A DNA stretch of 64,000 bases from Paenibacillus xylanilyticus (GTDB lineage Bacteria; Bacillota; Bacilli; Paenibacillales; Paenibacillaceae): assembly GCF_013359935.1 (NCBI RefSeq), contig NZ_JABMCB010000178.1:170622-234621 (forward strand), in the 5' to 3' direction. The position numbers and the translations under genes are program-made. Below the pieces are notes generated by a model. The model was not told the origin of the DNA and did no database searches. It worked only from the letters and a program-made list of their open reading frames with translations. Shown here piece after piece: positions 17,187-26,527 of this stretch (positions within the stretch are counted from its first letter, which is position 1; each line of letters opens with the position of its first letter).

Positions 17187-17322
17187 TTACAACCCGGACG
17201 AATGGGACTACAATAGAACTAACATACAAATATATATTTCAGGACACCTTGGTCAAAGGTTAACGATATCCATTTCACCGAGTCTAAGCTAACGGTATCA
17301 TTCCAAAAAGGAAGTGTCTCTC

Positions 17323-17799
17323 ATGCACGATGAACTGCCGTCCGGCATTCAGGAGATGATCAACAATCTGCGCCTGAACACATCCGCCGATTTTTGCGGA
17401 CTTGCCTGTCTGTCCAGGTCCATGCTGCGCTGGAAATATACCTCCGGTGAAACCAACGAACGCGTAACACGCATGGAAATGCGTCCGGGACAAGACCTTG
17501 TGGGTACAGCTCTTAGGACAGGCCGCACGTCCCTGTCTGATGAAGGATCCACAAATGCCAGTACGCCGGGCCGTTGTCCGTTGATGATCGCGGAGCGGCT
17601 GCTATGTGCCATAGCCGTGCCTGTGTTCCACGAGGGCAGCGTACCTGATGCGGTGCTGCTTGTTGGCAGCAGACAGCCCTGCACGTTCTCACCGGACATC
17701 ATCCGGCAAGCGGAGCTGGCAGCCCAAACCGTTGGAGCCCACTCTTTACGGATAAGCCCCTTGGAAGTACAGAAGGAAGAAGAGCTATTCAGAGATTAA
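17323..17799 (+). CDS. nreA: GAF-domain protein, NreA-like nitrate sensor
   Basis: This 158-residue protein is a single GAF domain. SADFCGLACLSRSMLRWKY (about 22-40) and GQDLVGTALRTGR (about 58-70) resemble NreA, the nitrate receptor that in Staphylococcus restrains the kinase NreB until nitrate binds. It is first in an apparent operon with an NreC-like regulator and NreB-like kinase, which supports the name. The ATG at 17323 follows AAGGAA at 9 nt. Nitrate binding is inferred. Confidence 0.75.
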   Translation: MHDELPSGIQEMINNLRLNTSADFCGLACLSRSMLRWKYTSGETNERVTRMEMRPGQDLVGTALRTGRTSLSDEGSTNASTPGRCPLMIAERLLCAIAVPVFHEGSVPDAVLLVGSRQPCTFSPDIIRQAELAAQTVGAHSLRISPLEVQKEEELFRD

Positions 17800-17864
17800 A
17801 CCTCTGGGTGGCTTTTTTTGGTATCATGATGATAGAACCAAGCAAGCGGACAGGGGGAAAACTA

Positions 17865-18515
17865 GTGATTCAATTATTGGTTGTCGACGATCATGTCGTT
17901 GTACGTTCCGGGCTGATTGCCCTGCTGGACGGCAAGAATGAAATCCGGATCGTGGGCGATGCAGCAGATGGAGACGAAGCCATTGCCAAGGCACAGGAAT
18001 TGAAGCCGGATGTTGTATTGATGGATTTTAGCATGCCGCCAGGCAAAGACGGGTTAACCGCTACCGCCGAATTGAAAAAGTTGATGCCGGACGTGGCCAT
18101 TCTCATTTTGACCATGCATGACGATGAAGAGTATCTGTTCCGTGCGATCCATGCCGGAGCTTCCGGATATATTCTCAAGAGCGCACCACACGAGGAGCTG
18201 CTAGCAGCTATCCGCTCCGTAGCAGATGGCAGTGCCTATCTGTATCCCAGTGCCACCAAACGGCTGATGAGTGAATACCTGGACAAATCCAAACAAGAAA
18301 ACGCCGGTCCATATGACACCCTCTCCGAGCGGGAGAAAGAAATCTTGTCCTGGATCGCGAAAGGTTACGCCAACAAGGAAATTGCCGAGCATCTGGTCAT
18401 CAGTGTCAAAACGGTCGAATCCCACAAAAGCAATCTGATGGAGAAGCTGGGCCTGCGGACCAGACCTGAACTGGTCAAGTTTGCGATGAAAAAGGGGCTG
18501 TTAAACTTTGAGTAG
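17865..18515 (+). CDS. nreC: NarL/LuxR-family response regulator, NreC-like
   Basis: This 216-residue protein has a receiver domain (LLVVDDH at 4-10; phosphorylated Asp54 in VVLMDFSMPPG) and a LuxR-type HTH (about 150-205: LSEREKEILSWIAKGYANKE, then SVKTVESHKSNLMEKLGL). Start is GTG at 17865, 7 nt after AGGGGG. Its end overlaps the kinase start by 8 nt, so the two are translationally coupled. It probably activates nitrate/nitrite respiration genes, and the repeats at 17009 and 17169 are candidate sites. Confidence 0.85.
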   Translation: MIQLLVVDDHVVVRSGLIALLDGKNEIRIVGDAADGDEAIAKAQELKPDVVLMDFSMPPGKDGLTATAELKKLMPDVAILILTMHDDEEYLFRAIHAGASGYILKSAPHEELLAAIRSVADGSAYLYPSATKRLMSEYLDKSKQENAGPYDTLSEREKEILSWIAKGYANKEIAEHLVISVKTVESHKSNLMEKLGLRTRPELVKFAMKKGLLNFE

Positions 18516-19617
18516 TGCACGCGAAAACAGACTTAGCGGACTTGCGGAACAGCCTGTACTGCAGCTGCTGGATGAGCTGGATAACCACATCACCGATGAC
18601 GAGTTTCGCAGCAGACTGAAAGGTTCACTGCACCAGCTTAGTGATCTGAAATTTGCACTGGATGAGTCCTCCATCGTAGCCCTCACGGATCGCAAAGGAA
18701 AAATCCAGTACGTGAACGATAAATTTTGCGAAATTTCACAATATCAACGAGAGGAACTGATTGGTCAGGACCACCGGATCATCAATTCCGGATATCATGG
18801 CAAAACGTTCATGAAAAACCTCTGGGAAACCATCTCTTCAGGACGAGTATGGAACGGGGAAATTCGTAACCGCGCGAAGGATGGCAGCCACTATTGGGTG
18901 AATACAACGATTGTGCCTTTTCTCGACAATGACGGGGAACCTTATCAATATTTGGCTGTCCGCAGTGAAGTGACGAAGCTGAAACGGGTGGAAGGCGAGT
19001 TGCAGACGATGATGACCCAGGTCATGAATATTCAGGAGGAGGAACGTCGCCGAATTTCCCGCGAGCTGCATGACGGAATCGGACAGAGTCTCTTCTCGCT
19101 CGTGATTCAGATGGATCAGCTCCTGGCTGACAAGCCCCATTCCGGTGTGGAAGCTCTGCGTAAGCAGGTCACCGGGATTATGGAAGATGTACGGGGCATG
19201 GCCTGGGAACTCAGACCTTCCGTACTCGATGACCTTGGTGTCGTTCCAGCCATCCGTACTTATATTGAGAATTATACCCGCCACTACGGCATTGAAGTGG
19301 ATCTGAAATGCAACCTGCGCAGACGGCTGGAAATGAATCGGGAGATCGCGATGTACCGAATTATCCAGGAAGCACTAACCAATATCGCCAAGTATGCCGA
19401 TGTCGCCGAAGCACAGGTAACCGTGGAAGATTCACAGGAAGGCACGGTTGTAACTATTGCGGATCAAGGTGCCGGGTTCAATGTGCAAACCGCAGGCAAT
19501 GGCGTCGGATTGTTCAGTATGGAAGAACGTGCTCGCGGTGCTGGAGGAACGCTGACGTTATCTTCCGAGCCTGGTGAAGGTACAAGCATTACGTTTTATC
19601 TGCCCAGAAGTGTTTAG
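18508..19617 (+). CDS. nreB: PAS-domain histidine kinase, NreB-like but lacking Fe-S cysteines
   Basis: This 369-residue cytosolic kinase has a PAS domain (about 45-160), a HisKA_3 dimer/phosphoacceptor segment with H188 (ELHDGIGQSL) and an HATPase domain (EALTNIAKYA, then GVGLFSMEERA). Gene order nreA-C-B and the soluble PAS kinase match NreABC. Staphylococcal NreB holds an oxygen-labile [4Fe-4S] cluster on four PAS cysteines; here the PAS has only C74, so it cannot bind such a cluster in the known way. It starts at TTG 18508 after AAAGGGG, overlapping nreC. A terminator follows. Confidence 0.8.
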   Translation: MSSARENRLSGLAEQPVLQLLDELDNHITDDEFRSRLKGSLHQLSDLKFALDESSIVALTDRKGKIQYVNDKFCEISQYQREELIGQDHRIINSGYHGKTFMKNLWETISSGRVWNGEIRNRAKDGSHYWVNTTIVPFLDNDGEPYQYLAVRSEVTKLKRVEGELQTMMTQVMNIQEEERRRISRELHDGIGQSLFSLVIQMDQLLADKPHSGVEALRKQVTGIMEDVRGMAWELRPSVLDDLGVVPAIRTYIENYTRHYGIEVDLKCNLRRRLEMNREIAMYRIIQEALTNIAKYADVAEAQVTVEDSQEGTVVTIADQGAGFNVQTAGNGVGLFSMEERARGAGGTLTLSSEPGEGTSITFYLPRSV

Positions 19618-19650
19618 ACAGGTTCGAATGTGGGCCCTTGCCCACTGCCT

Positions 19651-19712
19651 AGAGAAAAAAGCTGCTCATGGATTTATTCCAAGAGCGGCCTCTTTGGGTT
19701 TATTTTTTGGTA
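19651..19712 (+). terminator. terminator after the nreABC-like operon
   Basis: GCTGCTCATGGA pairs with TCCAAGAGCGGC around a TTTAT loop, with a T-rich stretch downstream. Confidence 0.65.
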
Positions 19713-19768
19713 CAAATGACAAAATGAAAGCTCATAATCGGATAAATTCAATATGATGGATAAATATG

Positions 19769-19798
19769 TTGACTCCAATTACGATTCGTCATTAAAAT
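19769..19798 (+). promoter_or_regulatory. sigma-A promoter of the lrp/chromate operon
   Basis: TTGACT and TAAAAT are separated by 18 nt, about 80 nt before the Lrp-family gene. Confidence 0.55.
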
Positions 19799-19876
19799 AT
19801 GAATGCTGCATGCAAATTGTATTGTTGAAGGTTAACATTTTATATTCCATATACAGAACGAAAAGGATGGTCCATC

Positions 19877-20371
19877 ATGTCAGAAAAACGCTCCTCCAAA
19901 GGAGGAGAAATCCCGCAAATGTACAATCTGGACGCGATCGATCGGAAAATTATAGCCGCTCTGCACCAGAACAGCCGGATCTCCTACACGGATCTGGGTA
20001 CGCAGATCGGTTTGTCCCGTGTGGCCGTTCAGGCTCGTATCAATGCTCTATCCGAAAAAGGCATTATCGAACGATTCACGGTAGTGATCAATCCAGGTAA
20101 GGTTGGGCTTCAGGTCTCCGCTTTTTTTAATGTGGATGTGGAGCCGCCCTTCCTGGACGAAGTGGCCGAGAAGCTGGACGATGAACCGGCAGTGACCAGC
20201 CTCTACCATATGACAGGCCCAAGTACACTGCATATGCATGGTATTTTTGCAGACATGGAAGAGATGGAGCAGTTTCTGCTGGAGAAGCTCTATAAGATGC
20301 CTGGTATCGTGAAGGTCGAATCTCAGTTGTTGTTAAAACGATATAAAAGCCGAATGGGCATGAGACTGTAG
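19877..20371 (+). CDS. Lrp/AsnC-family regulator of chromate transporter operon
   Basis: This 164-residue protein has an N-terminal AsnC-type HTH (about 17-75: [20 protein letters not shown], then [14 protein letters not shown]) and a RAM ligand/oligomer domain. It is followed after 12 nt by two genes for half-size chromate transporters. The same arrangement exists in B. subtilis (ywrC-ywrB-ywrA), where the Lrp-type regulator represses the pair until chromate is present; a local role here is inferred. The ATG follows AAGGATGG. Confidence 0.88.
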   Translation: MSEKRSSKGGEIPQMYNLDAIDRKIIAALHQNSRISYTDLGTQIGLSRVAVQARINALSEKGIIERFTVVINPGKVGLQVSAFFNVDVEPPFLDEVAEKLDDEPAVTSLYHMTGPSTLHMHGIFADMEEMEQFLLEKLYKMPGIVKVESQLLLKRYKSRMGMRL

Positions 20372-20383
20372 GAGGAAAACAGC

Positions 20384-20971
20384 ATGGGTTGGAAAGATTA
20401 CACCGGTCTTGTTACGGGTATGGTGCGAACCGGGATATTGGGTTATGGCGGCGGTCCTTCGGTTATTCCGCTGATCCGCTATGAAGCCGTCACCCGTTAC
20501 CAATGGGTGAGTGATGAGGAATTTGGCGAGATTTTGGCGATTGCCAACGCGCTGCCAGGACCTATTGCGACCAAGATGGCCGCTTATCTCGGTTATAAAA
20601 CCAAAGGCGTGCTCGGCGCCATCGTTTCTGTACTTGCACACATTTTGCCAACAAGTATTGCCATCATCGCTCTGCTCGGCTCCATGTACGCGCTGCGTGA
20701 GTCGAAGATCGTTGCAGGCATGGTGGCAGCCGTCCGCCCAGTGATCTTTGTGATGCTGGGCATGATGGCTTATGAATTTGCCAAAAAGGCATGGTCCGGA
20801 CTGGGTAAAACCTTTGCCGTCCTGTTTGGCGTCATCGCGTTTGTTCTATTGCAGCTGCTGAATATTCATCCCGGAATTGTAGTAGCCGTCTTTCTTGGCT
20901 ATGGGGTGTTTCACCTGGATCTGGTTCAGCGCTTCAAGTCCAAGCGCAGCTCCGACAAGGAGGTGTCCTAA
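20384..20971 (+). CDS. chromate transporter, N-terminal half-size subunit
   Basis: This 195-residue membrane protein is one CHR domain with the signatures GYGGGPSVIPLIRYE (about 20-34) and ANALPGPIATKMA (about 55-67). It is a short-chain type in which two separate proteins form the chromate exporter that long-chain ChrA carries in one chain. It ends 3 nt before its partner, whose ribosome binding site (AAGGAGGTG) lies inside its 3' end. The ATG follows GTAGGAGG. Transport direction (CrO4 2- efflux) is from the family. Confidence 0.88.
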   Translation: MGWKDYTGLVTGMVRTGILGYGGGPSVIPLIRYEAVTRYQWVSDEEFGEILAIANALPGPIATKMAAYLGYKTKGVLGAIVSVLAHILPTSIAIIALLGSMYALRESKIVAGMVAAVRPVIFVMLGMMAYEFAKKAWSGLGKTFAVLFGVIAFVLLQLLNIHPGIVVAVFLGYGVFHLDLVQRFKSKRSSDKEVS

Positions 20972-20974
20972 ACG

Positions 20975-21520
20975 ATGCTTCAGACGTGGTGGGAGTTGTT
21001 TTGGGGATTTTTCGTAGCGAATATATTGGGATACGGGGGCGGTCCTGCCTCCATCCCGCTAATGCAGGAAGAAGTGGTCAACCATTATAAATGGATGACG
21101 ACAGAGCAATTCGGCGATGTGCTCGCGATCGGAAATGCTCTCCCGGGTCCAATCGCAACCAAGATTGCCGCATTTGTCGGATATCAGGTGGCTGGCTGGT
21201 TCGGGGCGGTTATCGCCAGTTTTGCCACGATTGTACCTTCGGCAGCCGCGCTGATCCTGCTGCTTCGCCTGTTGAACAAGTATCGTACTTCACCCAAAGT
21301 GAAAGGTATGACACTGCTTGTGCAGCCGGTCATCGCAGTGCTCATGATTCTGCTCACTTGGGAATTCGGCCAAGTATCTACCGCTTCCATCGGGATCTGG
21401 CAGACACTAATCATCGCCGGGATTTCGTTATGGGTGATGACCAAGACCAAGCTGCATCCCGCTATTCTAATTGTGATTGCTTTTGCATACGGTGCGCTTG
21501 TTCTGTCCCATACGATGTAA
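20975..21520 (+). CDS. chromate transporter, C-terminal half-size subunit
   Basis: This 181-residue membrane protein is the partner of the previous gene. It repeats the CHR signatures (GYGGGPASIPLMQEE and GNALPGPIATKIA) and has about five hydrophobic segments. Matching motifs in both halves show an ancestral duplication. A terminator follows, closing the three-gene operon. Confidence 0.88.
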   Translation: MLQTWWELFWGFFVANILGYGGGPASIPLMQEEVVNHYKWMTTEQFGDVLAIGNALPGPIATKIAAFVGYQVAGWFGAVIASFATIVPSAAALILLLRLLNKYRTSPKVKGMTLLVQPVIAVLMILLTWEFGQVSTASIGIWQTLIIAGISLWVMTKTKLHPAILIVIAFAYGALVLSHTM

Positions 21521-21578
21521 GTAATTAATCAGGGATGACTGATTACGGATTGAACTTAAAGATAAATTTATTTTTTCA

Positions 21579-21620
21579 GCTACAGATGCCCAGCGGCATC
21601 CGTAGCTTATTTTTATTTAC
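21579..21620 (+). terminator. terminator of chromate operon
   Basis: AGCTACAGATGCC pairs with GGCATCCGTAGCT and is followed by TTATTTTTATTT. Confidence 0.85.
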
Positions 21621-21737
21621 ATGAACCCCCTTATGCTTTGGCACTGACCGTTTATCCCCAATAAATAACCTGGCGGGCTAACACGACAGGTTGCTCTGAA
21701 TGCAAGACGCAAGAACAGTATACGAATATCCATACAA

Positions 21738-21777
21738 AAAAACGGTGACGCCAGCATCATGCTGTCACCACCGTTTA
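21738..21777 (-). terminator. terminator of Big_2 protein gene
   Basis: AAACGGTG and CAGCAT arms pair with ATGCTG and CACCGTTT with a small internal bulge; the minus-strand transcript ends in T's. Confidence 0.75.
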
Positions 21778-21815
21778 TTAAATTACACACTTCACGTTCA
21801 CATTAAAAACAAGCT

Positions 21816-24188
21816 TTATTTCGCTTCAACTACGATCGTCACTTTGGTTTTCACCCCAGCATAGCTTACCGTAATTGTTGCTTTACCTTTACCATTAGCC
21901 TGGATAATGCCATCTTTCACCGTTGCTGTTGCAATGCGGGATGACTTCCAGAGTGCCGGTTTGGACACATTTGCTTCGCTGCCATCCGCATACGTTGCTG
22001 TTGCCACCACGGTAACTTTGTCACCCGGTTTCATGGTCAGGGTTACCTTATCGGTTTGCAGATATTTCAAAGTATCTACATCGATGGCCACAGTTACGGA
22101 CTTGCTGCCGTATTTTGCAGTTACTTTCGCTTTACCTGAACCAATGGCTTTTACTTTGCCTTTGGTTACCTGGGCTACTTTGTAGCTGTTGGTTTTCCAT
22201 TCGGCTTTGTCCGTAACGTCACGTTCGCTACCGTCACTCAAGATCGCAATGACAGTAAGATCAGCTGTGTCACCGGATTTCAGTGAAAGGGCCGGCTCCG
22301 AAGCTTCAATTCGTGAAATGACATCCACTTCAACCTGAATGGTTACCTTTTGTGAACCATATTCTGCGGTAATGTTGGCTTTACCACTGCTATTCCCAGT
22401 TATAACGCCTTTTTTCACATCTGCTACGCGTGAATTGCTTGATTTCCATGTTGCTTCAGATGTAACATCCTGAGTCAATCCATCTTCATCGGTTGCAGTC
22501 AGTACAATTTGCTGTGTTTCCTTAGCGGAAAGCACCACAAAGTTTTCATCCGCTTCCAAACCACTGGCCATGCCTACTTCAACGGGCAGTGTCAACGTTT
22601 TGCCTTCAATTTTCGCTGTAATGGTCGCCTTACCCGTTGCGACACCCGTTACTACACCTTTGCTATCCACTTCAGCAATTTTCTCGCTGCTGCTGCTCCA
22701 CTCTGCATCTTCAGATACATCTTTGGAGGTATCGCCATATACAGCCAGTACTTTAGCGGAGAATGTACCACCAACGGCTACCGAAGCTTTCTTCTTGTCC
22801 ATTTCATACTTATCAGGAACGTCTACATTCACAGTAAACTTGACGGTTTTCCCACCGTATGCTGCTGTAATATTAGCTGTACCTGTTTTATAGGCGATCA
22901 GTTCCCCATTCGATACATAAACAACATCCGCATTGCTGGACGTCCATGTTGCTTTGGAAGTTACGTCCTCTGTGCTTGCATCAATGTATTCTGCACTCGC
23001 TTTTAATTGCTTGGTTCTATTTTCACCTGTAACACTCATTGCGAGCTTGTCATCAACATCCTTGATATCCAGATATCTAGCCGTGTCTACATCAACAGCG
23101 ATCTCCACTGTTTTGCCGCTATAGGATGCTTTGATTGTGGTCGAACCTGCGCTAATGGCTGTAATTTGCCCTTTAAACACAGTCGCAACCTTCTCATCGC
23201 TGGAAGTCCATGTAGCTTGTTCTGTTACATTCACATCGCTGCTGTTTGGATAGGAAGCGGTTAAAACAACATTGGCTGCTTTGTTGGACTCGCTCAAGCG
23301 GAAGAAAATACTTTGTTTTTCCACACTCAGTTTGCTTGTCAGATCTACATCTACATCTACAGATACGGATTTGGTTCCGTATTTGGCTGTGATTGTGGCA
23401 GAACCTGCCGAATATCCTGTGATTTCACCTTTTAACACATCTGCTACTTTCTCGTTACTAGACGTCCATTCGGCCAGGGCCGTGACATCTTTGGTCGTGC
23501 CATCTGGATAAGTCGCCGTTAATTTAACACCCTCGCTTTTGTTTAAAAGCAGATTAACCTGCTTCTTATCCACATCTACGCGCTTAACAACCTCAACGTT
23601 AACATCTACTGTTACACTTTGGCTGCCTACTTTTGCTGTGATAACTGCTGTACCAGCACTTTGTCCGGTTACTTTACCGTTCACCACGGTAGCAACTTTC
23701 TCATCACTGGTAGACCATTCTGCCATTTGAGAAGCATTTTCGTTGATTTCATTATCGCTGTACGTGGCTGTTAAAATAATATCTTTGGTATCCCCAGTAC
23801 GCAGATCCAATGTCTGTACATTTTTCGAAAGGGCTTTGACCTTCTTACTCACCTTCACCTGAACAGTCTGTGTCTGGTTCTGGTACTCTGCCGTAATCGT
23901 TGCAGTACCGTCCTTTTTGGCTGTAATTGCGCCATTATATACAGTTGCTATCGAAGTATCACTGCTGCTCCAGGATGTATTGATCGTTACGTTAGCCGAC
24001 GTATTATCAGAATACACACCCGTTACCGTAACGGAACTGGAATCACCCACTTCGAGCGACATTTCATTTTTGGAAACTACAATCTTGGACAGTTCCTTAT
24101 CTGCCGCAGCGGCCAAGCCTACGTTGGAAATACTCAGCACCAATACCAGCATCATCACCATGTACTTGGTCAATCTTGGCTTTAACAT
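21816..24188 (-). CDS. secreted protein of nine Big_2 (bacterial Ig-like) domains
   Basis: This 790-residue exported protein has a signal peptide (about 1-30, ending GLAAAADKE) followed by nine tandem domains of about 82-88 residues. Each shows the Big_2 pattern: a hydrophobic/G-D start, WSSSDxxVA or WTSSNxKVA in the middle, and GxATITAxYG before a VxVDV end. It carries no SLH domain, LPXTG signal or catalytic domain, so it is either released or held to the wall non-covalently. The second ATG (24188) is 5 nt from GGGGGG and is preferred over the ATG at 24191, which is only 2 nt away. Confidence 0.85.
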   Translation of the reverse strand: MLKPRLTKYMVMMLVLVLSISNVGLAAAADKELSKIVVSKNEMSLEVGDSSSVTVTGVYSDNTSANVTINTSWSSSDTSIATVYNGAITAKKDGTATITAEYQNQTQTVQVKVSKKVKALSKNVQTLDLRTGDTKDIILTATYSDNEINENASQMAEWSTSDEKVATVVNGKVTGQSAGTAVITAKVGSQSVTVDVNVEVVKRVDVDKKQVNLLLNKSEGVKLTATYPDGTTKDVTALAEWTSSNEKVADVLKGEITGYSAGSATITAKYGTKSVSVDVDVDLTSKLSVEKQSIFFRLSESNKAANVVLTASYPNSSDVNVTEQATWTSSDEKVATVFKGQITAISAGSTTIKASYSGKTVEIAVDVDTARYLDIKDVDDKLAMSVTGENRTKQLKASAEYIDASTEDVTSKATWTSSNADVVYVSNGELIAYKTGTANITAAYGGKTVKFTVNVDVPDKYEMDKKKASVAVGGTFSAKVLAVYGDTSKDVSEDAEWSSSSEKIAEVDSKGVVTGVATGKATITAKIEGKTLTLPVEVGMASGLEADENFVVLSAKETQQIVLTATDEDGLTQDVTSEATWKSSNSRVADVKKGVITGNSSGKANITAEYGSQKVTIQVEVDVISRIEASEPALSLKSGDTADLTVIAILSDGSERDVTDKAEWKTNSYKVAQVTKGKVKAIGSGKAKVTAKYGSKSVTVAIDVDTLKYLQTDKVTLTMKPGDKVTVVATATYADGSEANVSKPALWKSSRIATATVKDGIIQANGKGKATITVSYAGVKTKVTIVVEAK

Positions 24189-24410
24189 CATTTCCCCCCG
24201 ATTATCATCATTTTTTTCCTTAAAGTTAATGTCGGCAAGTTCTTTCCAGATGTTTAGACTTTCAGCGATTTTTCAGGAAAATGATTGGAAATGAATGCTT
24301 AAAACTGTCTTTTTCCCAAGGAATCATACCTGCCAGCATTCCGCATAACCTATCTATATTGCTATCTCATAAGCGCGAGCAACTGAATCGTACGTGATGG
24401 GAGGGGAAAC

Positions 24411-25025
24411 ATGCGGCAGCCTTTTGATTACATCGGATATTGGGAGCAAACATACCGTTCCGGGGAAACTTCTGGACGTGGGTCTTACGGGGTTCTGGCT
24501 GAATTCAAGGCCGAGGTCGTGAACCGATTGATCCAGCGAGAGGGCATTGCCAGTGTCATCGAGTTTGGGTGTGGGGACGGCAATCAGCTGCAGTATATGA
24601 ACTATAAAGAGTACCTGGGTGTAGATGTCGCTGCCTCTTCGGTGCGCCTGTGCGCCTCGAAGTTTGCCACCGATTCCTCCAAAAGCTTCATGCTCTATAC
24701 ACCTGGTCTGTGGATTAACCGGGGCTTTCTGATGGCCGACCTTACGGTCTGCCTTGATGTACTCTACCACATCACCGATGAGACCGATTTCCGCAATACG
24801 CTCTATGATATTCTGCATTCATCGAAAGAATGGGTGGTCCTGTACACACGGTTGAAAGAAAACGGCAATCCGGGTGTCGCCACCATTCAGGATCGGAACC
24901 TGTTCCATTACCTGTTCGATTATCCCGACTTCAAGGTGCAAGAGATCATCCCTCAGCGATATCCCGATCAATCTTCAGCTGACTTCGTCATCCTTAGACG
25001 CGTTCCTTCAAGCAAAAACAACTAA
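24411..25025 (+). CDS. class I SAM-dependent methyltransferase
   Basis: This 204-residue protein carries motif I of the Rossmann-like SAM-binding fold (VIEFGCGDGNQLQ, about 49-61), an acidic end of strand 2 (LGVDVAASSV) and motif IV (LTVCLDVLYHITDE, about 110-123). The substrate is not readable. The ATG follows GGGAGGGG. It stands alone between a convergent-side terminator and the divergent Big_2 gene. Confidence 0.85.
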   Translation: MRQPFDYIGYWEQTYRSGETSGRGSYGVLAEFKAEVVNRLIQREGIASVIEFGCGDGNQLQYMNYKEYLGVDVAASSVRLCASKFATDSSKSFMLYTPGLWINRGFLMADLTVCLDVLYHITDETDFRNTLYDILHSSKEWVVLYTRLKENGNPGVATIQDRNLFHYLFDYPDFKVQEIIPQRYPDQSSADFVILRRVPSSKNN

Positions 25026-25038
25026 ATGGAGCAAGCGA

Positions 25039-25098
25039 GAAAAACCACCCAACAACAGTCCAATGGAAACTGGACTGCGTCAGGTGGTTTCTTATTTG
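25039..25098 (+). terminator. terminator after methyltransferase gene
   Basis: AAACCACC and CAGTCCA arms pair with TGGACTG and GGTGGTTT, followed by T-rich sequence. Confidence 0.8.
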
Positions 25099-25202
25099 AG
25101 CATTTTGCATAAATCTAATAAGCGACTTCCAATCTTAATATATATATAGATCGAAATGGTCCTATTCGTCTATATACTGTACCCCGGAGCGAGTGGAATC
25201 GA

Positions 25203-25286
25203 ATGATGCAAAATGCTGATTTAAAGGAATCAGGCAGATCGCCCTTTCATTTCTTCATCCCTATGATCGGCGCGATCATTGGATAA
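25203..25286 (+). CDS. possible 27-aa hydrophobic peptide
   Basis: A tiny ORF with two ATG codons at its start encodes a polar first half and a hydrophobic end (PFHFFIPMIGAIIG). A GGAG-containing stretch lies upstream and a TATACT box further up. I recognise no family, and it may be chance. Confidence 0.25.
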   Translation: MMQNADLKESGRSPFHFFIPMIGAIIG

Positions 25287-25308
25287 TTCAATTTCCGAAA
25301 TGTTGGCC

Positions 25309-26451
25309 TTAAAATAAACCTGGACGCCCGCGCAGCTTCGCCAGCGCCTCCATATAGAAATAGTCGCCGTATATGATCGGCACATTCAACCCCCGCCCTT
25401 CCGGGTAATGCACCGTTCCCTGCATGATCAGCCCCTCTTCCGCCGCTGACTCGCCTGAGCTGTAGCGCTCATGCAGGCCGCGCACGATGCGCTCCCCCGC
25501 TGCGGCATATGCCTCTCCGCGCGGCGACAGCTTCGCCAGCTCCAGCAGACCGCTCGCGGCAATCGCTGCGGCGGACGAGTCCCACGCCACCTGATGCTCC
25601 GCTGGTGCGCGAAAATCCCAGAACGGCACGATATCTTCGCCAAGCATGGCGAGGAAGAAATCGGCCGCGCGTTCCGCTGTCTCCAGATAGCGGGCTTCGC
25701 CCGTATACCGGTAAGACAGCGCAAAACCATGCAGCGCCCAGGCGGTGCCCCGCGCCCAGGCGGAACCTGGAGCATGGCCCTGTCCGCCATGCTCGCACAG
25801 CTTCTGCCCCGTGAGTGGGTCGAACTCCACCACGTGGCAGATGGACCCGTCCGCGCGGATGAACTCACGCGCTACGGTGTCCGCATGTGCTTCCGCCAGC
25901 AAGCGGAAGCGGGGGTCTCCGCTCTGCTCGGATGCCCAGTAGAGCAGCGGCAGATTCATCATGCTGTCAATGATGGCTACGCCGCGTGTATCCATGGTGG
26001 ACGAGTTGAAGTTCCAGGCACGGATGAACTGGCCGCGCACGTTGAACCGAGCGGCAAACAGATTGGCTGCAAGCATCCCCCGCCGCCGGCTGTCCATACT
26101 GCCCGTCTGGCGGTAGGATGCTACGCCGCTAAGCAGCCAGATGAATCCCAGATCATGGTCCACCGAATCAGGATTACGGAGGCAGCCTTCCAGCTGCCGT
26201 TCACAGCTTTCGGCAATGCGGGACAACGGGGCGACGGCTCCGTCGTCCGGAGATTCTCCATACACAAGCCACAACAGCCCTGGCCAGAATCCGGCTGTCC
26301 ACCACTCGGGATCATTCCGGTCATACGTTCCCTGCGGGGAGATATGCGGAAAAGTATCCTTGATTCGCTGTGCATTCCGGAGTGTTTTGTCCGCTCCCTG
26401 CCGCCATGCTTCTTCCACCCATGTTACCGATGTTGATGTATTCACGAGCAT
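25309..26451 (-). CDS. glycoside hydrolase family 88, unsaturated glucuronyl hydrolase
   Basis: This 380-residue protein is an (alpha/alpha)6-barrel enzyme that removes the unsaturated uronic acid left at the non-reducing end by polysaccharide lyases. Family features are WWTAGFWPGLLWL (about 49-61), the two key aspartates in SVDHDLGF and GVAIIDSMMNLPLLYWA, and GSAWARGTAWALHG. No signal peptide is visible, so it acts on imported oligosaccharides. It is downstream of two lyase-like genes on the same strand. The coding sequence is richer in GC than its surroundings. Confidence 0.9.
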   Translation of the reverse strand: MLVNTSTSVTWVEEAWRQGADKTLRNAQRIKDTFPHISPQGTYDRNDPEWWTAGFWPGLLWLVYGESPDDGAVAPLSRIAESCERQLEGCLRNPDSVDHDLGFIWLLSGVASYRQTGSMDSRRRGMLAANLFAARFNVRGQFIRAWNFNSSTMDTRGVAIIDSMMNLPLLYWASEQSGDPRFRLLAEAHADTVAREFIRADGSICHVVEFDPLTGQKLCEHGGQGHAPGSAWARGTAWALHGFALSYRYTGEARYLETAERAADFFLAMLGEDIVPFWDFRAPAEHQVAWDSSAAAIAASGLLELAKLSPRGEAYAAAGERIVRGLHERYSSGESAAEEGLIMQGTVHYPEGRGLNVPIIYGDYFYMEALAKLRGRPGLF

Positions 26452-26527
26452 TGCCTCCTCTTATCATATCCTCTTCTTGCCCTCACACGTGACGTTGCTT
26501 CATATATATAAATTGGATAGACTCACA

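Noticed and set aside
23007..24191. Repetitive DNA in the Big_2 gene as a possible CRISPR or satellite array
   Set aside because: Repeats are about 250 bases, diverged at the DNA level and in frame; they are protein domain repeats.
25471..26436. 321-codon open frame on the plus strand opposite GH88
   Set aside because: It comes from high GC content in the real gene; the product is low-complexity Arg/Ala/Gly with no family features.
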